Assembly: GCA_958496175.1 (NCBI GenBank)
Contig: OY292278.1
Coordinates: 8,060,001-8,124,000, forward strand
Direction: 5' to 3'
Origin: Sisyra terminalis
Taxonomy: Eukaryota; Arthropoda; Insecta; Neuroptera; Sisyridae
DNA length: 64,000 nt
Part shown: positions 34,033-46,604 of the stretch, piece after piece
Layout: the number at the start of each line of letters is the position of its first letter
Position numbering within the stretch: position 1 is the stretch's first letter
Notes under the pieces: generated by a model
Database searches by the model: none
Told to the model about the DNA's origin: nothing
Seen by the model: the letters and a program-made list of their open reading frames with translations, nothing else
Position numbers and translations under genes: made by a program

Positions 34033-37000
34033 ATGGCGTTGGAATTGAAATTTTCCAAATTCGATAACACACCATGGGGGTTTCGATTGATTGGGGGTTC
34101 AGATTTCGACACCCCCCTAACAGTGATTAAGGTAAGTTGAAGACTATTTTTTCTTTTCCTTTGGGATTAAATAATTTTTTTTTGGTAGGTCACTGAAGGA
34201 AGTTTGGCTGAAGAAGCTGGCATGCAAATTGGGGATACAGTGGTCCGAGTTAATGACACCCCAACTGCTGCTTTAACCCATGCCCAGGCTCACGATGTGA
34301 TTTCTGAAGCTGGAAATAATTTTACATTAGCTGTATTTAGGTAAATATAAATGATATCACCAGAAACCAGAACAAAATATTAATCATTACCTTTCAGAGG
34401 AACCTTGGACAATATTCATGAAGATGACCTCAAGTCAGAAAAGTCAGAGATTTCTGAAAAAATCGATCACTCAGAAAAATCAGAACTTTCAGTGAAATCA
34501 GAACATTCAAAAATCAGCGAAGCTGATAAAAGCGACGAAGTTCCTGTAGTCCAAGTAGCTCCTCCGTCGCCCTCCCCTGGAGAGCCTCCAATTCTTCAAG
34601 TGGCAATTCCGCCCGGCGAAGATTTAACCTCCGAAATCGAAAGCGAAATCAGATCAATCACCAAAAATATGACAATCAAATCCGAAAGAACCGAGGAAAA
34701 AAATCTATTGAAAGTATCTCGTGCACGTTCCCGTTCCCCATCGCCATCTCGGCCGGTATCACCCGCAAAACTAGTCCGCATCCAGTATTCAGTCGCCGTT
34801 GAAAAACAAGTAATTCCCAATTTAATGTTAGATCCATTGACGAATTGTTTGTGATTTTTTTTAGAAATTAAATGAGGAAATTAAGCCGGTGGTTCACCAC
34901 AAGGAGGAGTATCGCCGTGAGAAGTGGACGACGTTCTTGCAGAAACCGCAAGGACCAAAACCGATACCGAAAGATGAGCCGAAACCGAAGCCAAAGGTGA
35001 TTGATAGAGATGTATCTTTTCATTGTGTTTGCGAACGGGTAGGTACTTAAATTCCAGACAAACGGTACGAGGGAATGCCGTTTGGACTGCTTGAAAATTT
35101 GCATCGAAATGGACGAAATATGCATAGCGAACGATCGTAAGTTTTGAAGCATTGAAAATGATCGCAGGGATGAAAAAATAAATAAATGCATTTTGGGTAG
35201 TTAGAAAGGAACGTTTTTGATGCTTTAGCACTGATCTAGCTACATTCATGAATCATCTTTGCAAGAGTATACGAAATAAATATTACTTTGTAGAATTCAA
35301 GTTAATTTTTTAATGAATTTTGATGAAAGTTGGTTCAGTATACTTCTAAAACTATCAACCATAATGATTTTAAGTTTCGGAAAACATAGTCTAAAGATAA
35401 TAATTAAATTGTGGGCAATAAAGGCGAAGCTTCTTGTGGAATATGATTTATTTTATCGCCAACGTTTCATCAGTCATTCCTGACTTCTTCAGGGCTCAAA
35501 ATTTAAAAATTGCTCCACAAATGTCACAAAAATAAGCTGTAAAATGACCCAACTGGTAGAACAACAAACCAATAATTTTGTATTCTTGGTTTATAAAAAA
35601 TATAAATATAAAATATAAAAAATTGTATTTTTGGTTTGTTGTTCTACCCGTTGGGTCATTTTACAGCTTATTTTTATGACATTTGTGGAATAATTTTTAA
35701 TTTTGAGCCCTGTAGAAGTCAGGAATGACTGACGAAACGTTGGTGATAAAATAAATAATATTCCACAAGAAGCTTCGTCCTTATTGCCCACAATTTAATT
35801 ATTATATTTAAAAAAGACAAGGATTTAAACAACATGGATATTGTCTAAAGATTGTGTTGAAATAAATTTCATCAAGATTCATCAAAAAATCAAAGTGTAT
35901 TCCTACATTGTGACCATCTGGTTGCATACATAAAACATATCGTTTCATATGAATCTTAATTTTTAAATCATCTTAAGAATTTAATCTTCAATTTCATAGA
36001 TCTAGGCATATAGTGCAGCACATTGAATCAACTAATTGCATAAACACTTTTCTCATGCTTTTATGAATATGTTTAAATATTGTCTCATGATTAATACATA
36101 ATTGCTACTTCGATAAATGCACGAGAAAATTTGTCCTCAATTAATTGAAAATCATTGGAAGGGGAAACTGAAGCTTAAAAAAGCTCACGGCCAGCTTTCA
36201 ATTTCGAAAGCTCAGTTTAATTGATAGTCAATCATCGTTCGATTGACATAAGCATATCAAAAGTAAAATTTTATAAATAGAAATTAATACTGCGACATTT
36301 TATTCAATAATTTTCCATTGAAGTGTTGGTGTTGTGAATCAGTACTGTTAAATTTGTTACCTAAATCTAGTCTAGAAATAAATGACTAAAAGGCAATTAT
36401 TTGAAGAAATGCATGAATTGGTTTTATAAAGAGTTCAGATATTAATTTGTTTAAATATTTTAAGTATTATAAATGAATTGCAGCATTATTGCATATTTGG
36501 TTTTATTATCACAATTGCGCATGGTTTTGTTGCATTGTCAAATGAAAACACTTTTCAGAAGGCTTTTTGAGAAATTATGTTAAAATTTGCTGTTTCAAAT
36601 GATTTGTGTAATTAATCGGAATCCTTTTCCGACAATTAAGCCTGTAAATATTTCTTCATTATAAAATATAATTGGCTTAATGTTACGGTAACTATATCGC
36701 TCATTTGAGCGTTGTAACACCCGTCCACATCTATCGTTATTGAACCCACAAAGTAAGCTATTTTTAGTAAGTAAAATTTGCTAAAAGTTAGTATATTTTT
36801 CGAAATTAAAAAAAAATTAAAATTTTACATAATTCTGTGCTTTATTAGCCTACATTTATATAAAAATGTTGGATATACTATGCGTGTAAATATGAAATCT
36901 GAATTTGGCAATGGTGGTGGGTGGTGATTAGGGAGTCCGTTCTTTCCCAAATTGATTTTTTTACAGCGATCGCCCCCTGAACTTTTAGTTTAAGATATAA

Positions 37001-40000
37001 AAAAAATTATCCAATACAATTAAGCTCCAAATTTCTTGATTAAACCGTGCCGGAATCATGCTACTTTTACCATTTAAATAACATGGGATTATTTGACTTT
37101 TAACTTACATTTTTTTTCTCAGAAACAAACGGATGAAAAGATTTAAAGTTAAATTATTCTGACGTAAAATTTAACGCTCTACAAAAAAGGTGTCTTATGA
37201 ATTTTCGATTAAATCACTCGATTAAAAGTTATTCAACATTTAACTTGAACTAATTTGTATTTTGTAATTTATTCAACATTTAATTTGTTGACTTCAAGTT
37301 CTAAGAAATTTCTCATAGATGGCATCAGGTGAAATGGTAAAAATTCGAATTTTAATTGAACTTTTGTCGATAGTCTCATTAATTAGTATGATATTCACTT
37401 CGTAGGTACAAAATATTGATTAAGGTATGAAAATTTATCCTGGATAAATTGAATTTCACAACTATAGTCAATTCAGATTTTATATCACCTGTTTTAATTG
37501 TCAAAAAATGATTTTGTATTTGTTTAATTTTCTGTTCAAACCATAAAATTTACACAAATAATCACTGGCGCTCTAATGATAATTATTTTTATCTTCTCTC
37601 CCAATGATTTTATAGTTTGAAAAAGTAAAAATGAGCAAAAAGTTGAAAATATTGCAAGATTTATACTAGGCACAAGTTGAATGTTGAATAACTTTTAATT
37701 GAGTGATTTAATCGAAATCTCATAAGAAACCTTTTTTGTAGAGCGTTAAACTTGACGCCAGAATAATGTAATTTTAAATCTTTTCATTCATTTGTTTCTC
37801 AGAAAAAAAATTAAAAGTAAAAAGTCAAATAATCCCATGTTATTTAAATGGTAAAAGTAACATGATTCCGGCACGGTTTAATCAAGAAATTAAGAGCTTA
37901 ATTGTATTGGATAATTTTGTTTATATCTTAAACTAAAACTTCAGGGGGCGATCGCTGTAAAAAAATCAATTTGGGAAATAACGGACACCCTAGTGGTGAT
38001 GGACAATAGAAGGTTCAGGTTGTACGCCAAAGATGAACAATTATTTGGTATAGTATTTAGTTAGTTAGTTAGAATTTCTAATAAAAATCCACAGCAAAAA
38101 GAGGGAATTCTTTGAATATAATAAGTATTTTCATGTAGAAATAATGAAAGTTTATTTTTCAAGAAAAAAATCCGGTTTCATATTACCACACTTAGCAATT
38201 GATTAGCAAACTTACCATATATGTTTAAAATATTCTTAATTTTCAATAAATTAATATGAAATGATTGGAGGTGAAATATTTTATTTGAAATATGCTGAAA
38301 TCGTTGAAAAATTCTTTAAGCTTTCTATGTAGCAAATATTAAAAGCATTTGTAAGGAATTTGGGTTTCATTTAACTCAAATTTTATACGAAATCAACAGA
38401 TTTTATCAAGTGCCATCGTTTTGCTGTTTTATGAAATTAATGAAGGTACATTGAGGGGAAAATCTTTAAAATATCATTAAATGTTGAACTTTCTTATGTA
38501 TTTTTGTTTAAAGAACATGTAATTGATGTTGGTTGATAAAAATATCAAATGGAAAACTTTAAACTATAATTTCACCCTAATTTCATTACTAATCTACTCT
38601 CACTACCCTAATTTCATTCTTATCAAAAAACGATATTGATAAAACTATTAATAGTAAGAGAAAGAGAGAAAAATCTCTTCAGAAAAGTGTTTTCTTTGTT
38701 CAACAAAAAAATATGAATTATCTTTTAAAGCTTAGTAGAATGTAACTCGAAATTTCATTATAATTTGAGATAATTGTTTCAGATTCTCTAGGAAACGGCA
38801 TTTTTAAACTTGTAAACTTAATTATGCATTGTGATTATGTCTTTTTGGTAGCAAAAATGAATGCATGAAAGATGCATTTTTTATTTACTTGCAAGCGTAA
38901 AAAAAAATTAAAGCTCGTCCTAGATATAATCTTACTTAGTTGCTTTAGAAGCTTGAAATTAGTTAACCATAATAACAAATTGTAAAACCTCTTATATTGA
39001 CCTCTTGGATTTTGAATATTGACTTCAATATTGATTTGAAGTAATCAAATTTTATGAGATGATTAAGTGTTATTTGATTGATTAAAAGAGGTCAATAAAT
39101 GCAGGTTTTACTTAAAAATTAATTATACGTTAAATACTCATACTATTTTTAGGATCCCCCGTATAGAGTGGTTATTAAAAAAATTGCAAATGTCCGAAAA
39201 GCTTTGAAAGCCAAAACTTACGACGAATATTCAAGCCAGGTAACCAATTAAACTTACAAATTTTATTTTTTATCTAAATTTTCATTGATTTTTTATCAGT
39301 TAACTATTCGTAAAGAAGCCGGTGGAGACGTAACATCCACTGAAGTAATAGAAGGTGAACATAGCGACCAAGAACGACCATCCACAGCACTTTCTGGAAT
39401 TGACGCCGATACTGAAAGAACCGATAGTCGAATTGGTGACGAATCTAGTGCGGCAGAACACAGTGAACCAGAACCGGAACGGGAACCCGAATCTGAAGAA
39501 GAACCCCAACCAGTCGTTGAAGAACCCATATCCGGTAAAATCTGTAAATATTAACCACCAACTTGACTTATTAATTTGATCGAAAATTCAATCATTAGAA
39601 GTAGAAATGAGTATGGAAGATCAACTTGCTCAGGTGCAAAAGCAACTGCTGGCCTTATCACAACTTCCGGCCGCTATTCAAGCCACTCTCGATGCCGTTA
39701 CGCAACAATTATCAAAAATAGTTAAAAATCCCGAGGAAGAACAAAACAATCAAATTGCCGAAAACGTAGTTTTGTTTGGTTCATTTAAATGATCATTTTC
39801 ACACTCATTTTTTTGTAGGACGAAAATCAAACAGGTGGTGAAACTGAAGCCGAAATGGAAACAACAGATGGTAAAACTCGATTTTTGACATAGAAATCTC
39901 ATGGTTGAATATTTTCTTCGATAGGTGAACATAACGAACAGGATGAAGGTACAACCGATGCTGAAACGCACACCGGTGATGAAGAAGAAATGCATGCCAT

Positions 40001-43000
40001 CAAGGAAGAATCAGAAATGGAACCAATTCCCGAATCCGAATCAGAAGTTGAGCCCGAACCACCAAAACCGGAACCACTCGAAAATTTAACACCCGAAGAA
40101 CGGGAAAAACGGGAGAAGCAAGAAAAGGTAACGAGTTACAATAGGTTAATATCCAGGTATTTTTTTTTCTGTGAAACATTTACATTACAACTAAAAGCAA
40201 AATTTGAGACTAAAGAAATTGTTAGGCTCTAGCCCGTAAGCAGGAGGAAAAGCAAATTTTAGAGGACCAACAAGAGCGGCGCATGAAAAAGCCGAGTTTT
40301 CCCTCGACGCCGTTACAACGGCCGATTATTTTGCCAGGGGGGCGCAAGTGGCGCGCGCCTGGAGACGCGTTTCCGATTAAGATTACCAATAAGAAATACA
40401 CGGATGAGTTGATAGCCGAAACGATTAGTTCCCAATCGGAAATTATTACCGGAACCACTTTAGGGTAATTGGCGTTTTTTGCTGTTTGGTTCACGCGGGT
40501 CTTTTCATGTGTTTCCAGATCGCCAAGCTGAATGCCTCGTGGCCGTTTGTTAACAGCACGATGAGGATGTACAGGTTGGTACGATTTTATTACTAAACGG
40601 GAAATTTCACTGAAAAACTATAATCATTTATGGAGAAATTCAAACAATTATAATGGAAGATTTTTGAAAGAAATTATCCGGTTTCCCATTCACGTTTGTT
40701 GATATTTCATTCAGTTCATTAACGTTGTTCTAGGCAGAGGCGTAGCTACCTAGGGGCTAGGTGGGGCAGTGCCCCGGGGCCCTCAAACTCAGGGGGCCCA
40801 CGAGTCCTTACCAGAAATCTCGATCGAACTGAACTTTTGGAAATTTTTGAATGTTTAATATTTTTATTACCTGCCCTGCAGTGCATAAAAAATAGCTTAA
40901 GTAGCTTAGCATTTTTAAAGGATTTGTATATTTCATATTTTTATTTGATAAAACCTAATCAGTAGGGTGATTTTTTTTTTGACTTTTTTTGGTCCCATCG
41001 TGAAATTATGTTGGAAATACTCAAAAGAAAAATTCCTAAAAGTTTAAGCCCTTAATATTAATATTAAGTCCTCGACCAAGACGTGTAAAGATTTCCCATT
41101 GAAAATACACGGAAACTCTGATTTTTTATTTTTAAATTTCTATATCTCAGTGGCATTTCATGGGATCGCTTTTACCGAAGATGGTTTTTTTTCTCAGAAT
41201 TAAACGCTCTACAAAAGTGCCCATTGCGACAAAGTCGTAACTCACACCGGTGAGATAGTACGGACCATTGAACCTGATTTTTCCATAAAATTCGCGTTTT
41301 TTTTTGCATTTATCTCGTAAATAACAAGAGCTACGGAAAAATTATAAATAAAAAACTTGTAGAGAATTTGATTTCCTACAAAAAAGTTCTGGTAGACCAA
41401 ATCGCGAAGATCAATATTAAACGAGATATTAAGCCTTGAATTTTATGGAAAAATCAGGTTCAGTGGCCCGTACTACCTCACCGGTGTGAGTTACGACTTT
41501 GTCGCAATTGGCACTTTTGTAGAGCGTTTAATTCTGAGAAAAAACCATCTTCGGTAAAAGCGATCCCATGAAATGCCGCTGAGATATAGAAATTTAAAAA
41601 TAAAAAATCAGAGTTTCCGTGTATTTTCAATGAGAAATCTTTACCCGTCTTGGTCGAGGACTTAAAATTAATATTAAGGGCTCAAACTTTCAGAGAATTT
41701 TTTTTTGGTATTTCCAACAAAATTTCACGATGGGACCAAAAAAAAAACACCCTACTAATCAGTTTACATAGCAGTGGGGCCTCATTTTTTAATTTGCCCC
41801 AGGGCCCTTGGTTACCTAGCTACGCCACTGGTTCTAGGCATTTAATTATGATATAGCGATAAGTTATAAATTAGTCGCATAAAATAGTTAAACTCATTGT
41901 AATATATTAACAGTAAATCATAAACTTAAATATTCTTAAAATGGATTTAAATATTGCAGAAAAACACTTATTTCAATTGCCAAACATTTTTTATTATTAG
42001 TCATCAATTAAGATTGAATCATTTCCTCAAATGTTAAGTGATGATTCAAAAATATCTTTGTACACTGTAAAAATGAAGGTGTTGCAATTGGAAATGTAGA
42101 AATTGAAATGCAATCATTGCAAAAAGAAAATTTTATACATTTTAGAATGAAACATACCTTTACCAATGAAAACTTTACCATCCGAATTCAAAATTTGAAT
42201 CTAATTCTAATTTTTATGCTTTTTAATTGTGAAGTTTGGTTTGTACTTTTAAATTTTTGCCACAAATTAAATGGGGAAGTTAACATTCATGACTTTAAAT
42301 TTATTTAGATTTTTTTCGGTTAAATATTATTGCCATTATTAAATTTTCTTTGCCCAGGAAATTATTACAAGACCTGAATTTTAAATGTTTGTATGTAGGC
42401 AACTGTTTATACGCTTAGAAACAGATTGGAAGCCTATTCAAAAACGATTAATTTTAGTTCAAAAATAACTATTATACTTTTCCAACTGAAGTAATTATAA
42501 AAAAATATCTTTCATAACTTGTTTTAGGTGAATGGAATTCAGTATAAATAAGGGGTTGGTTATAAATTAGGGTTGATTTTTGTTGATGTGTCTGTGAGAT
42601 AAAATGATCCAGGACTCAAATGATTAATTCCATGGTTGTTGGCTAATTGTTTCTAATTATTAAGTGAGAGATTTATTAAAGCATTGCACTGAGTGTTTGA
42701 AACGTTTTCAGGGTGTCCAACTGTCCACTGGTCCCGAGCAAAGCCATCGAGAATAAACGGTAGGATTTACTTTAATTTTTCACAAAATTTTAACAGTTTA
42801 ATAATGAGAGATGCAATTTACTGATTTAAATTTGGTTTTTAGGGTTAATTTTTTGAAGTTTCAACCACCACCAAAGAATTTGGATCATTTGCAAAAGAGT
42901 GAGGTGTATAAGATGGTCCACTCGATGGATACACCGGCGAAAGGAATTGCAGCTCGTCCTAGTGTTGTAATTGCTGCCGAAGATATTTTACAAAGCCAAA

Positions 43001-43561
43001 AGGTTATTATCTAAGAAGAAAATTGGTTCTTTTAATTGTATTTTCATTTATTTAGTTGTCAAGAATTTTAACTCTTAATTTTGAATAGGTACAGAGTTAA
43101 ATAAATCATTTGATAACCATATTTTCTTGTTTTGATAATGGTTTCTAGACAATAATTAGTTCTTTAATATCTACTCCTCCTAAAAAATTGTTCATTAAAG
43201 TTAAATTAGTCATGTAAGGTATGAAAAAAATTGATTTCTATTTCCATAGGTTTAGATATGTACTACCTAGTTGTTGACATTTTAACGATAATGCATATGG
43301 AAATGATAAATAAGATTAAACTTAATCAGGGTGCTATCTTTACTCTTTAATTTTATTAATAAAACAAAAAAAAGATCTATGATAATTTTTGTAAAGATAG
43401 CATAAATATCTTAATCTAAACTCATATTCCATGATTCAGATTAAACAAATCTTTGTATAATAAATCCAATAGTCTCAAAAAATTTATGTTAATACTATTT
43501 TTTTATATTTCAGATTCAATCGAGCCATTCAGGAGAACTATCACCTCAAATGGAACCATAG
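34033..43561 (+). CDS. Zasp66: Zasp66-type PDZ protein of the muscle Z-disc (spliced)
   Basis: Exons joined by phase: 34033-34131, 34189-34340, 34398-34809, 34865-34996, 39153-39239, 39300-39534, 39599-39765, 39819-39870, 39925-40127, 40226-40464, 42843-43002, 43514-43561. These give about 661 residues with no internal stop. Residues 1-84 are a PDZ domain with the carboxylate-binding loop PWGFRLIGG. The middle (84-510) is Ser/Glu/Pro-rich and probably disordered. Exon 10 has KPSFPSTPLQRPIILPGGRK, which I recall from insect Zasp66 proteins, followed in exon 11 by VNFLKFQPPPK. There is no LIM domain, as expected for Zasp66. The family works at sarcomere Z-discs, binding alpha-actinin. Reading on past 43002 without splicing gives an alternative end, KVII and stop at 43014. 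A polyadenylation signal lies at 43918. Intron 4 and the intron after exon 10 carry transposons. Confidence 0.85.
35399..35842. mobile_element. Foldback element in Zasp66 intron 4
   Basis: Near-perfect inverted arms (AATTGTGGGCAATAAAGGCG outward; inner part with CAGCTTATTTTTATGACATT and its complement). The 10-bp direct repeat GTCTAAAGAT lies at 35389-35398 and 35843-35852, a likely target duplication. The right side has about 35 bases outside the paired arm, so the ends are asymmetric. No coding capacity. Confidence 0.65.
36161..36224 (+). promoter_or_regulatory. Intronic element shared with the Zasp52 upstream region
   Basis: GGGGAAACT is followed by CGGCCAGCTTTCAATTTC and CTCAGTTTAATTGA. 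Over 44 bases it matches 38 with 47292-47335, upstream of the Zasp52 start. It sits in Zasp66 intron 4. Candidate muscle enhancer or internal promoter; alternatively a remnant of an unrecognised repeat. Confidence 0.45.
36929..37992. mobile_element. Foldback element, family A, copy 2 (1.06 kb)
   Basis: Same sequence family as 19651-20709: ends TAGGGAGTCCGTTCTTTCCC and the complement of TAGGGTGTCCGTTATTTCCC. Perfect 8-bp target duplication GTGGTGAT (36921-36928 and 37993-38000). Lies in Zasp66 intron 4. No transposase frame. Confidence 0.9.
38001..39150. other. Remaining Zasp66 intron 4 sequence
   Basis: AT-rich intron DNA; nothing beyond short A/T-rich repeats until the TTTTTAG acceptor at 39152. 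Confidence 0.5.
40519..40574 (+). CDS. Zasp66: Alternative Zasp66 exon 10a (first half of cassette)
   Basis: Acceptor GTGTTTCCAG before, donor GTTGGT after. Read in phase 0 it gives IAKLNASWPFVNSTMRMYR, with the last codon split into the next exon. It can follow exon 9 (ends phase 0) but not exon 10 (ends phase 2): joining exon 10 to it meets a stop after four residues. The intron between exon 10 and this exon is only 54 bases. Confidence 0.7.
40735..41830. mobile_element. hAT element interrupted by a foldback element, in a Zasp66 intron
   Basis: Outer ends CAGAGGCGTAGCTACC and its complement GCTACGCCACTG, with a perfect 8-bp target duplication GTTCTAGG (40727-40734 and 41831-41838), as for hAT elements. 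Without the nested insert it is about 300 bp and non-coding. Short stretches match the other CAGTGGCGTAGC copies in the window (GGGGCAGTGCCCCGGGGCCC). Confidence 0.9.
40963..41754. mobile_element. Foldback element, family C, nested in the hAT element (792 bp)
   Basis: Inverted arms begin TAGGGTGATTTTTTTTTT and end with the complement; perfect 8-bp target duplication CTAATCAG (40955-40962 and 41755-41762). Nearly palindromic throughout, with TTAATATTAATATTAAG and CTCTACAAAAG motifs shared with families A, B or D. It inserted after the hAT element did. Confidence 0.9.
41840..42705. other. Zasp66 intron sequence, nothing recognised
   Basis: AT-rich; the 66-codon frame at 42108-42308 has no splice or family support. 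Confidence 0.5.
42712..42759 (+). CDS. Zasp66: Alternative Zasp66 exon 10b (second half of cassette)
   Basis: Acceptor CGTTTTCAG before, donor GTAGGA after. Joined to 40519-40574 it reads VSNCPLVPSKAIENKR and then enters the exon at 42843 in exactly the same phase as exon 10 does. The pair totals 104 bases against 239 for exon 10; both leave remainder 2 on division by 3, so either choice keeps the frame. With the cassette the protein would be about 616 residues. Confidence 0.7.
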
Positions 43562-43939
43562 AACTATACAATAAAAAAAATATATGTATTCTGAACTTAC
43601 TGATAATTTTTAAATTTACTTTTAACGAGAAATCTTTATCGCTTTTCCGTGAATTCGATGGCTCAATAATAAATCTTAATTTTTCTGTGAAATATTAAAG
43701 ATTTTTTGTCGTTAAAATTAGATTGTACCTCACACATGTTTATTGTATTATATCTATTAATATTTATACACGCATCAGAGATTTTCGTTTCTTGAAAAAC
43801 ACAATCAAAAATATATATATATATAATATTAGTTTTAAGAAATTGAAAAGATAGAAAACACAACTCGAAAAATATCATTCATATGTGTATTGTAATATTG
43901 TAATGTTAATAAGATTAAATAAAACCTAATTTGTCGGTT

Positions 43940-44945
43940 GACTATGAATATATGTTTTAGTCCATCATCTCCTGTCTTTTGAATTTTAGATGTGTAGAAA
44001 GATTTATTGTTGAGAACTTTTGAAGTTTTTCCAGCTATAATTTGATTGGAAAATTTTTAATGAAAGAACACAATTTTCGTGGAGAATATAAATTAAAAGA
44101 AAATGGATGTAATTTATTTTCCAAGGCATCAAAGGTTGGTTTAACATATACACTACTCAAATTGTGTTTATGATGGATTGAAGCGACTTTAGGATGAATG
44201 ATTTTGTGGTAAACTCTGATTTTCTTTTTAAATAAAACACAAATTGAACTGAGTTTAGATTTCCACGACTAAATCAAAGCAATTTTGTAGTTGATCATTG
44301 ATTAATTGTCAAGTTAAAAGGACTAATAAAATCCTAGTTTTCTTGCAAAAAAAAGTATTAAAATTCTAGGTAAAGTTTTATTCAGAAGAAAAACAAGATA
44401 GCATTTCACGGCACAAAAGGTTGGTTAATTAAATAAACCTCTAACTAGATTAACAGTAAATATCTTTAAGAGCTTTCGAGACCAAAAATTTTATGGTATA
44501 AAAATAGCTTTTCATCAAATAGGATAACTGTATCATTTTTTAATAAATTTCGAAAAAAATACTTCATCATTGAAACTCTAACATCAGTGAAATATATCAA
44601 TTTTTCTAGAAACTGTATTAAGATTGTTACTAAGTTATTATTGGATCTATTTTTTGGAAATTGGTATACATTTGAGGCGTAAAGTTTCGGAACTATTTTG
44701 AACTATAATCTACTAAAATTCACTCAAAACTGGAACTGTAATCCTGTAAGACGATAGGCATGTTTTAACTATACAAATATTTATTCCATTGGATCATAAA
44801 TATTTGTATATTTCAACATCATCGAATTTCATCCTTTCGGATCCTTTAAACTTCAAAAGGAAGAATTTTAGTTTAGTTTGACCAAGTAAATTGCGTTAAA
44901 AACTTTGTCTTCAATGTTTGTTGACTTGTTGTACTTGGGAAGTAA
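43940..44945. other. Intergenic between Zasp66 and Zasp52, nothing recognised
   Basis: AT-rich with no coding exon. Confidence 0.5.
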
Positions 44946-44949
44946 AATA

Positions 44950-46600
44950 AAAATAAGAATTATAAATAATCAATAAAAAAGTTTGTTATTTTATTAACTG
45001 ATCCCTTGTTATGAGAACCTTAATGTTTGCGATGTTTGTAATAATATTTTTAAAAATACAATTATGGAATATTCAGTACAATAAATAAACCAACAAAAAT
45101 TTTGAAAAATTTTGTTTCAGTCAAATAAAATTAAAGAACTGAGACTTTTGTTGTTAATTTCCTCAGCTTAATATCTAATAGCCTATACATTAGACTGGGC
45201 CAAAAAAATCGACTATTTTTTTTTTTGAAAAGTAAATCGAAAATATTATTCAAGGTGACAAAAAATCATATCTAGAAGGCTTGAGCCCTTAATATTTAAA
45301 TTAAGATCAGATCATTAATTTCGATTTTTTATTTGTGCTTTCATTTTTGCATCAATGCTGTCAAACTATCAAGGTAAAAAATTTATCTGTCCATATATTT
45401 ATAGAAAATTAAACTCCCTACAAAAAACGTTTCTGTGAAAATTTTTGCCAGACACGCCGTTTCCGAATAATCAAGCTTTAAACATTCATATAATTTTTAG
45501 ATTTATCTTCTTTATTTTGGAAATTTGTAACTAACGAACAAATAAATATATAAAAATTAACAATATAGATTCTTGAAAGGAATTTAATGCTCTACAAAAA
45601 AAGTGTTTTAACGTTTTTACATAAAATCACTTTATCAAAAGTTATTCACAATTAAAGTTGAAGGAAAAATTAAATTCTTGTTTTTTCGTTGTTGAACCAA
45701 TTTTGAAAGAGCTATTTTATGTAAAAACGTTACAAGACCTTTTTTGTAGAGCATTAAATTCCCTTCAAGAATCTACATTGTTAATTTCTTTATATTTATT
45801 TGTTTGTTACCTACAAAATTCCAAAATAAAGAAGATAAATCTAAAAATTATATCAATGTTTTAAGCTTGATTATTCGGAAACGGCGTGTTTGGAAAAATT
45901 TTTAATGAAACATTTTTTGTAGGGAATTTAATTTTCTATAAATATATGTGCAGATACATTTTTTTACTTTGATAGTTTGACAGCATTGACGCAAAAATGA
46001 AAGCACAAATAAAAAATCGAAATTAAAGATGATAGACCTCTTAATATTAATATTAAGGGCTCAAACCTTACTGATATTTTTTTTTTGGCACCTTGAAAAA
46101 TATTTTTGATATACTTTTCAAAAAAAAAGTCAATTTTTTTGGTCCAGTCTAACAGTTATAATATGCAATATAAAAGTTTGTTATTTTGTATAAATGATCC
46201 TTTGTTATGAGAACTTGATTGTTTGCGATGTTTGTAATAGTTTTTTAAAAAATAAAATTATGGTTCATTCAGTACAATAAATCAACCAATATAAGTTTTG
46301 TGAAATTGTGTTTCAGACTATAAATATTACAGAACTAAGACTTTTGTTGAAAATTTCAAAAAAAAAAAAATAAGTCAATTTTTTTGGCCCAGTCTAATAA
46401 TTATAATTAATCAATTAAAAGTTTGAAATTTCATTAACTCATCTCTTCTTATGAGAACCTTAAGGTTTGCTATGTTTGTTATAATTTTTATATTATAATT
46501 ATGGCTTACTCTGTAAAATAAATTAATAATCAAAAATTTTGCGAAATTTTTTTTTCAGTCTATAAATATTAAATAACTGAGACTTTTGTTGTAATTTATT
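44950..46600. repeat. About 200-bp host segment in three copies around a foldback element
   Basis: Copies at about 44965-45165, 46163-46350 and 46410-46600 share TTATGAGAACCTTAATGTTT-like, TTCAGTACAATAAAT and GAGACTTTTGTTGT blocks. The full family B element lies between copies 1 and 2. Only its right end (about 46356-46396, ending GGCCCAGTCTA) lies between copies 2 and 3. This suggests the element was in place before a tandem duplication with one breakpoint inside it. Confidence 0.75.
45191..46151. mobile_element. Foldback element, family B, copy 2
   Basis: Begins TAGACTGGGCCAAAAAAATC and ends GGTCCAGTCTA; closely matches 31072-32007 throughout, including CTCTACAAAAAAAGTGTTTT and GACAGCATTGACGCAAAAAT. 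A clear target duplication was not found, in keeping with rearranged flanks. Confidence 0.85.
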
Positions 46601-46604
46601 AATA

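Noticed and set aside
35058..35136. Possible extra Zasp66 exon with acceptor AATTCCAG and donor GTAAGT
   Set aside because: It is 79 nt; exon 4 ends and exon 5 begins in phase 0, so inclusion would break the frame. A better-looking frame ending at 35139 would need entry in phase 1, which no upstream exon provides. Could still be a rare poison exon.
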